This document shows, in pieces, positions 60,288 through 64,000 of a DNA stretch of 64,000 bases (positions are counted from its first letter, which is position 1; each line of letters starts with the position of its first letter). Below the pieces are notes generated by a model, which was not told the origin of the DNA, did no database searches, and worked only from the letters and a program-made list of their open reading frames with translations. This DNA comes from Streptomyces sp. CB00316 (GTDB lineage Bacteria; Actinomycetota; Actinomycetes; Streptomycetales; Streptomycetaceae), in NCBI RefSeq assembly GCF_001905595.1, contig NZ_LIXI01000005.1:728870-792869 (forward strand), written 5' to 3'. Made by a program: the position numbers and the translations under genes.

Positions 60288-61562
60288 TCAGGCCGCGACG
60301 ACCGGGCCTCGGCGGTGGTGTTCGGTGAGTTCGACGAGGCGGGGGACGGCGTCGGCCGGCGAGGGCATCGCGTGCAGGTCCTCCCGCAGACGCCGCGCGC
60401 CGGCGGTGAACGACGGCTCGTCCAGCAGCCGCCGCACCCCCGCCGCGACCGCGTCACCCGACACCCCCTCCACCGGAAGATCGATCCCCGCCCCGTAGGA
60501 GCTCACGCCCTGGGCTAGCCATATGGCGTCCATCTGATCGGGCAGGGAGAGCTGGGGAGTGGCGTGGAGTGCGGTGGTCCCGATCGTGCCGAACCCGCCG
60601 TGGTGCACGACCGCCGCGCACGAGGGGACGAGCGCGGCCAGCGGGACGAAGTCGGTGACCCGCACGTTCGGGGGCACCGGCCCCTCCCAGCCCCGGACCG
60701 CCGCCACGACCTCGACATCCAGCGCGGCCAGCGACTCCACGACCTCCGGCACCGAGACGGCGTAGCCCGCCAGACGCTCCACCGCGGAAAGCCCGAGCGT
60801 GAAACCGATCCGGGGCCTCCCAGGCCGCTCCCACAACCACCGGGGCACCACCGAGGGGCCGTTGTAGATCCCGTACCGCACCGGCACGTAAGGGATCGAG
60901 GTCTCCAGCCGGAACGGCTCGGGCAACTGGTCCAGGGTGAACTGGCCCTCGGTCAGCTCCTCGTCGAAATCCACCCCGTACCGGCCCGCCAGCCCCGCCA
61001 GCCACTCACCCAGCGGATCAGGACCGGGCCCTTGCGCCTCCGACGCCCGCAACCGCAGGAACCGCTCACGCGTCCAACCGAAGAAATCCACCCCCCACGT
61101 CATCCGGGCATGCGCCGCACCACACACCCGGGCCGCCACCGCCCCCACGAACGTCCCCGGCTCCCACACCACCAGATCCGGCTCCCACGACCGGCACAAC
61201 TCCACCAGATCATCCGCCATCGGATCGTTCACCAGCCGGAACCACCAGGGCACCACCTCCTCGTACCCCGACCGCAGATACCCGAGATCCACCTCCCCCT
61301 CCGCCGCACCCGCAACATCGAACGGAGGCAAGGAGGCACCGCCGAACCGGGACTTCCACTCGGGGCGCATCGCCAGCAGACGGCCCATGCCGTGGTCGCG
61401 GCCCACCGGCACCGCCGTCAGCCCCGCACGGGTGATCTCCGGAACCAACTCGGGCTGGGACGCCACCCGCACCTCATGACCGGCAGCCACCAGAGCACGG
61501 GCCAGGGGCACTTGGATGTACAGATGGGTCTTCTCGGCATAGAGGGCGAACAGCACGCGCAT
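60288..61562 (-). CDS. Activator-dependent-type macrolide glycosyltransferase (GT1, EryCIII-like)
   Basis: Protein of 424 residues. N-terminus MRVLFALYAEKTHLYIQVPLARALVAAGHEV; the acceptor-domain pattern TWGVDFFGWTRERFLRLR; C-terminal donor motif VVHHGGFGTIGTTALHATPQLSLPDQMD with the His-His-Gly-Gly pair. Transfers a TDP-deoxysugar to an aglycone. The activator (DesVIII/EryCII type) is not in view. Located 57 bases upstream of the ketosynthase gene. Confidence 0.92.
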   Translation of the reverse strand: MRVLFALYAEKTHLYIQVPLARALVAAGHEVRVASQPELVPEITRAGLTAVPVGRDHGMGRLLAMRPEWKSRFGGASLPPFDVAGAAEGEVDLGYLRSGYEEVVPWWFRLVNDPMADDLVELCRSWEPDLVVWEPGTFVGAVAARVCGAAHARMTWGVDFFGWTRERFLRLRASEAQGPGPDPLGEWLAGLAGRYGVDFDEELTEGQFTLDQLPEPFRLETSIPYVPVRYGIYNGPSVVPRWLWERPGRPRIGFTLGLSAVERLAGYAVSVPEVVESLAALDVEVVAAVRGWEGPVPPNVRVTDFVPLAALVPSCAAVVHHGGFGTIGTTALHATPQLSLPDQMDAIWLAQGVSSYGAGIDLPVEGVSGDAVAAGVRRLLDEPSFTAGARRLREDLHAMPSPADAVPRLVELTEHHRRGPVVAA

Positions 61563-61651
61563 GGGCGAACAGACCTCCGACGGCAGAGGAGCGGGGACGC
61601 TGTCCCGCCGGCGGGACAGCCGGAACGAGAACGGCCCGGACGAGGGCCGGC

Positions 61652-61915
61652 CTAGGGGGTGTGCACCGGCTTCTGCGTACCCACCTCCACGACGAAGGCG
61701 GAGAATTCGTCGAATCCGCCGCCGCGGAAGTTGTGCAGCTCCTCCAGCACCACTATGTCGAGGGCGTCCTCGATGTGCAGCAACAGCTGAATGAGAGTGA
61801 AGGAGTCGAGGTCACTCATCTTGACCGAATCGGCGTCCCGATCCTGTGCGTAGTAGCGCTCGATGAAGGTGCGGATCTCCGCCTTGACCGATGCCTCGTC
61901 CAGTACGACGTCCAT
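61652..61915 (-). CDS. Stand-alone acyl carrier protein
   Basis: Protein of 87 residues. The phosphopantetheine attachment motif is LDSFTLIQLLLHIED with Ser38; helices flank it as expected (VKAEIRTFIERYYAQ at the N-terminus). The DS is followed by F rather than the usual L, and the C-terminus has a Gly-Gly-Gly loop (NFRGGGFDEFSAFV). It lies between rmlB and the glycosyltransferase. May carry a starter, sugar-linked acyl or tailoring acyl unit. Confidence 0.88.
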   Translation of the reverse strand: MDVVLDEASVKAEIRTFIERYYAQDRDADSVKMSDLDSFTLIQLLLHIEDALDIVVLEELHNFRGGGFDEFSAFVVEVGTQKPVHTP

Positions 61916-61947
61916 TGCCGCGCTCCCTTTTCCTGACTTTCGGGTGA

Positions 61948-62922
61948 TCAGTTCCGCACCAGCGGTTCCCACCAGTGCCGATTCTCCGCATACCAGCGCA
62001 CAGTGTCGGCCATCCCTTCGACGATGTCGACGGAGGGAGTGAAGCCGAGTTCTCCACAGATTTTCCCGGGATCGACCGAGTAGCGGAAGTCGTGCCCTTT
62101 TCGGTCGGCGACCCGGAGAACGCTCGACCAGTCCGCCGAGGACAGTTCCAGCAGCATTCCGGTGAGTTCCAGGTTCGATATCTCCTTGCCCCCACCGATG
62201 TTGTACGCCTCGCCCGGCCTGCCGTTGACAGCTATCAGCGCGAGCGCCCGGCAGTGGTCGTCCACGTGAATCCATTCCCGCACATGGGAGCCGTCACCGT
62301 ACAGAGGGATTTTCCGGCCGTCCAGCAATCGGGTGACGAACAACGGAATGACCTTTTCGGGAAACTGTCGCGGACCGTAGGTGTTGGACGGCCGGGCGAT
62401 ACGGACCGGCAGCCCGTGGGTGTGGTGGAACGACCGGGCGAGGAGTTCGGCGGACGCCTTCGACGCCGAGTACGGCGAGTTGGGGCGGAGCGGGAAGTCC
62501 TCGTCCCAGGAGCCCGATTCGATGGAGCCGTACACCTCGTCGGTGGAGACCATGACGAAGCTGTCCAGCTCCGCCTCCGTAGCCGCCTGGAGCAGCACCT
62601 GAGTGCCCAGGACGTTCGTCCGCACGAAGGCCTCGGCGTCCGCGACGGAGCGGTCCACGTGCGACTCGGCGGCGAAGTGCACCACGACGGAACAGTCGCG
62701 CAGGGCCTCGCGCACGGCTTCTCCGTCGCATACGTCCCCCCGCAGGAAGCGCAGCCGCGGATCGTCCAGGAACGGATCGAGGTTGTGTCGGCCACCCGCG
62801 TAGGTGAGTTTGTCCAGCACGGTGACCCGTGCGTCCTCGAGCCCGGGATACCCGCCCCCCAGCAGGCATCGGACGAAATGCGAGCCGATGAATCCGGCAC
62901 CGCCTGTGACCAGTATTCTCAC
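61948..62922 (-). CDS. rmlB: dTDP-glucose 4,6-dehydratase
   Basis: Converts dTDP-glucose to dTDP-4-keto-6-deoxyglucose. The protein has 324 residues. NAD-binding GGAGFIGSHF (7-16), catalytic STDEVYG (Asp128, Glu129), and YSASK (Tyr151, Lys155), with RPSNTYGPRQFPEK downstream. It is in operon with rmlA (22 bases apart) and gives the common deoxysugar intermediate used by the C-methyltransferase and glycosyltransferases. Confidence 0.96.
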   Translation of the reverse strand: MRILVTGGAGFIGSHFVRCLLGGGYPGLEDARVTVLDKLTYAGGRHNLDPFLDDPRLRFLRGDVCDGEAVREALRDCSVVVHFAAESHVDRSVADAEAFVRTNVLGTQVLLQAATEAELDSFVMVSTDEVYGSIESGSWDEDFPLRPNSPYSASKASAELLARSFHHTHGLPVRIARPSNTYGPRQFPEKVIPLFVTRLLDGRKIPLYGDGSHVREWIHVDDHCRALALIAVNGRPGEAYNIGGGKEISNLELTGMLLELSSADWSSVLRVADRKGHDFRYSVDPGKICGELGFTPSVDIVEGMADTVRWYAENRHWWEPLVRN

Positions 62923-62943
62923 GGTGTCACCCTTTCCGGCGCC

Positions 62944-63816
62944 TCACGCGAGCGCCTTCGCCGTCTCCATCACGTAGCGCCCGTAGCCGGCCTGGGGCAT
63001 GGCGGCGCCGAGCGCATGGCACTCGTCGGCCGTGATGTAGCCCATGCGCAGCGCGATCTCCTCCAGGCAGGCGACCCGCACCCCCTGGCGGTCCATCAGC
63101 ACCTGGACGTACTGGCCGGCGTCGAGCAGCGACCGGTAGGTGCCCGTGTCGAGCCAGGTGAAGCCGCGTCCCAGCTCGACGAGGCGCACGGCTCCCGCCT
63201 CCAGATAGGCGCGGTTGACGTCGGTGATCTCCAGCTCGCCGCGGGCGGAGGGCCGCAGCCCACGGGCCACCTCCACCACGTCGCTGTCGTAGAAGTACAG
63301 CCCCGTGATGGCATTACGGGAACGCGGGTGCGTGGGCTTCTCCTCGATGCCGATCAGTTTTCCCTCGCGGTCGACCTCACCGACGGCATAGCGCTCCGGA
63401 TCGGCGACGGGGTAGCCGAAGAGCGTACAGCCCCGGGACATCCTCCGACATTCGCGCAGCAGCTCCTGGAAGCCGGCGCCGTGGAAAAGATTGTCTCCCA
63501 GAATCAGCGCAGAGGGTTCGTCCCGGACGAAGTCGGCACCCACGATGTAGGCATCCGCTATTCCCCTCGGCTCCGATTGCTCGGCGTAACCGATGTTGAT
63601 TCCCCAACGGTGCCCGTCCCCAATCAGACGGGAAATCGGGCCCATCGATTCAGGCGCCGTGATGATCAGGATGTCCTTGATCCCCGCCAGCATCAGCACG
63701 GAGAGCGGATAATAGATCATCGGCTTGTCGTAGATCGGAAGAAGCTGTTTCGAAATTCCGGAAGTGATGGGCATCAGGCGACTGCCGGTGCCCCCGGCGA
63801 GGACTATTCCCTTCAC
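62944..63816 (-). CDS. rmlA: Glucose-1-phosphate thymidylyltransferase
   Basis: Makes dTDP-glucose from glucose 1-phosphate and dTTP. The protein has 290 residues, the normal length. Nucleotide-binding GIVLAGGTGSRLMPITSGISKQLLPIYDKPMI at the N-terminus, ILGDNLFHG with the metal-binding Asp, IEEKPTHPRS, and WLDTGTYRSLLDAG near the C-terminus. The GTG at 63816 has AGGGG upstream; an upstream in-frame start at 63852 is less likely. Confidence 0.96.
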   Translation of the reverse strand: MKGIVLAGGTGSRLMPITSGISKQLLPIYDKPMIYYPLSVLMLAGIKDILIITAPESMGPISRLIGDGHRWGINIGYAEQSEPRGIADAYIVGADFVRDEPSALILGDNLFHGAGFQELLRECRRMSRGCTLFGYPVADPERYAVGEVDREGKLIGIEEKPTHPRSRNAITGLYFYDSDVVEVARGLRPSARGELEITDVNRAYLEAGAVRLVELGRGFTWLDTGTYRSLLDAGQYVQVLMDRQGVRVACLEEIALRMGYITADECHALGAAMPQAGYGRYVMETAKALA

Positions 63817-63854
63817 GGCCAACCCCTTCACGCATAATATACGTCTCCCCATAG

Positions 63855-63884
63855 GTTGACCCCATTGACGGCCCTGGAGTCAAC
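63855..63884. promoter_or_regulatory. Inverted repeat in rmlA/glycosyltransferase divergent region
   Basis: GTTGAC (63855-63860), 18 bases, GTCAAC (63879-63884), lying midway between two divergent starts. Each arm read outward contains TTGAC, so they could be overlapping -35 elements or a regulator site. Confidence 0.45.
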
Positions 63885-63912
63885 ATCGATGCACATATTC
63901 GAGGAGGTCGGC

Positions 63913-64000
63913 ATGCGCGTACTTTTCACCGCCTATGCGGTGCGCACGCATTTCTACAGCATGGTCCCGCTGGCGTGGGCGCTGGTGGCTGCCGGTCATG
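63913..64000 (+). CDS. Second macrolide-type glycosyltransferase (3'-truncated by window)
   Basis: The first 29 codons (MRVLFTAYAVRTHFYSMVPLAW...) closely match the N-terminus of the glycosyltransferase at 60288-61562, with the same MRVLF opening and L-A-x-A-L-V-A-A-G-H pattern. GAGGAGG lies 5 to 11 bases upstream of the ATG. It probably attaches a second deoxysugar. Confidence 0.8.
   Translation, partial: MRVLFTAYAVRTHFYSMVPLAWALVAAGH

Noticed and set aside
1..64000. CRISPR arrays, tRNA or rRNA genes, insertion sequences, integrases
   Set aside because: No regularly spaced repeats, no tRNA T-loop/CCA-like arrangements and no transposase or integrase motifs were found on reading either strand.

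Overview
The window is a high-GC actinobacterial chromosome segment, almost certainly from Streptomyces. Codon third positions are strongly G/C, start codons are often GTG, and genes are packed with 4-base ATGA/GTGA overlaps. The order afsQ1-afsQ2-lipoprotein with divergent sigQ, plus deoC, add, deoA and a nucleoside ABC transporter nearby, matches the conserved core of Streptomyces chromosomes as I know it from S. coelicolor.

Region 1 (about 1-36 kb) is core genome with a nucleoside-salvage theme. It holds a phosphohexomutase, deoC with an aldehyde dehydrogenase and a catalytically dead aldehyde dehydrogenase-like partner, a uridine-kinase-like protein, add, deoA, cdd, and a BMP-type ABC importer (two permeases, an ATPase and a binding lipoprotein). 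Five of these transcription units carry the same palindrome, CTACGCGCGTAG or a near copy, just upstream of the start, which I read as the operator of an undescribed-here nucleoside regulon. Between these units lie a WXG-like three-gene operon (6.6-10.6 kb), the AfsQ1/Q2-SigQ system with a canonical AfsQ1 box, small secreted proteins, a LysR/MFS pair, an L,D-transpeptidase, an ECF sigma factor with a SnoaL-like tail, and a large secreted subtilase.

Region 2 (about 35.4-48.4 kb) is a cell-surface nonulosonic-acid (sialic acid/Kdn-like) glycan locus. It has a NeuB-type synthase, a CMP-sugar synthetase fused to a KdsC-type HAD phosphatase (the layout of vertebrate CMAS), two polysialyltransferase-like proteins, a DUF6716-like glycosyltransferase, a GT2 enzyme, a GT8-TPR-pyruvyltransferase fusion, a protein whose C-terminus carries GT29 sialyltransferase motifs, and an acyltransferase. 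From memory, the equivalent S. coelicolor region (about SCO4873-SCO4882) makes the Kdn polymer teichulosonic acid; the details here are inference.

Region 3 (48.4-52.5 kb) carries a LysE exporter, a lipoprotein L,D-transpeptidase, and an ECF sigma factor with an overlapping putative anti-sigma protein. A 1.3 kb gene-poor stretch with a decayed phosphatase-like gene (52.5-53.8 kb) then separates the core from Region 4.

Region 4 (53.8-64 kb, running off the window) is the edge of a glycosylated natural-product cluster: rmlA, rmlB, a sugar C-methyltransferase, two activator-dependent-type glycosyltransferases (one cut by the window end), a stand-alone KAS II-like ketosynthase, a stand-alone acyl carrier protein, and two ABC export/resistance systems, one controlled by a YtrA-type GntR repressor with a visible operator.
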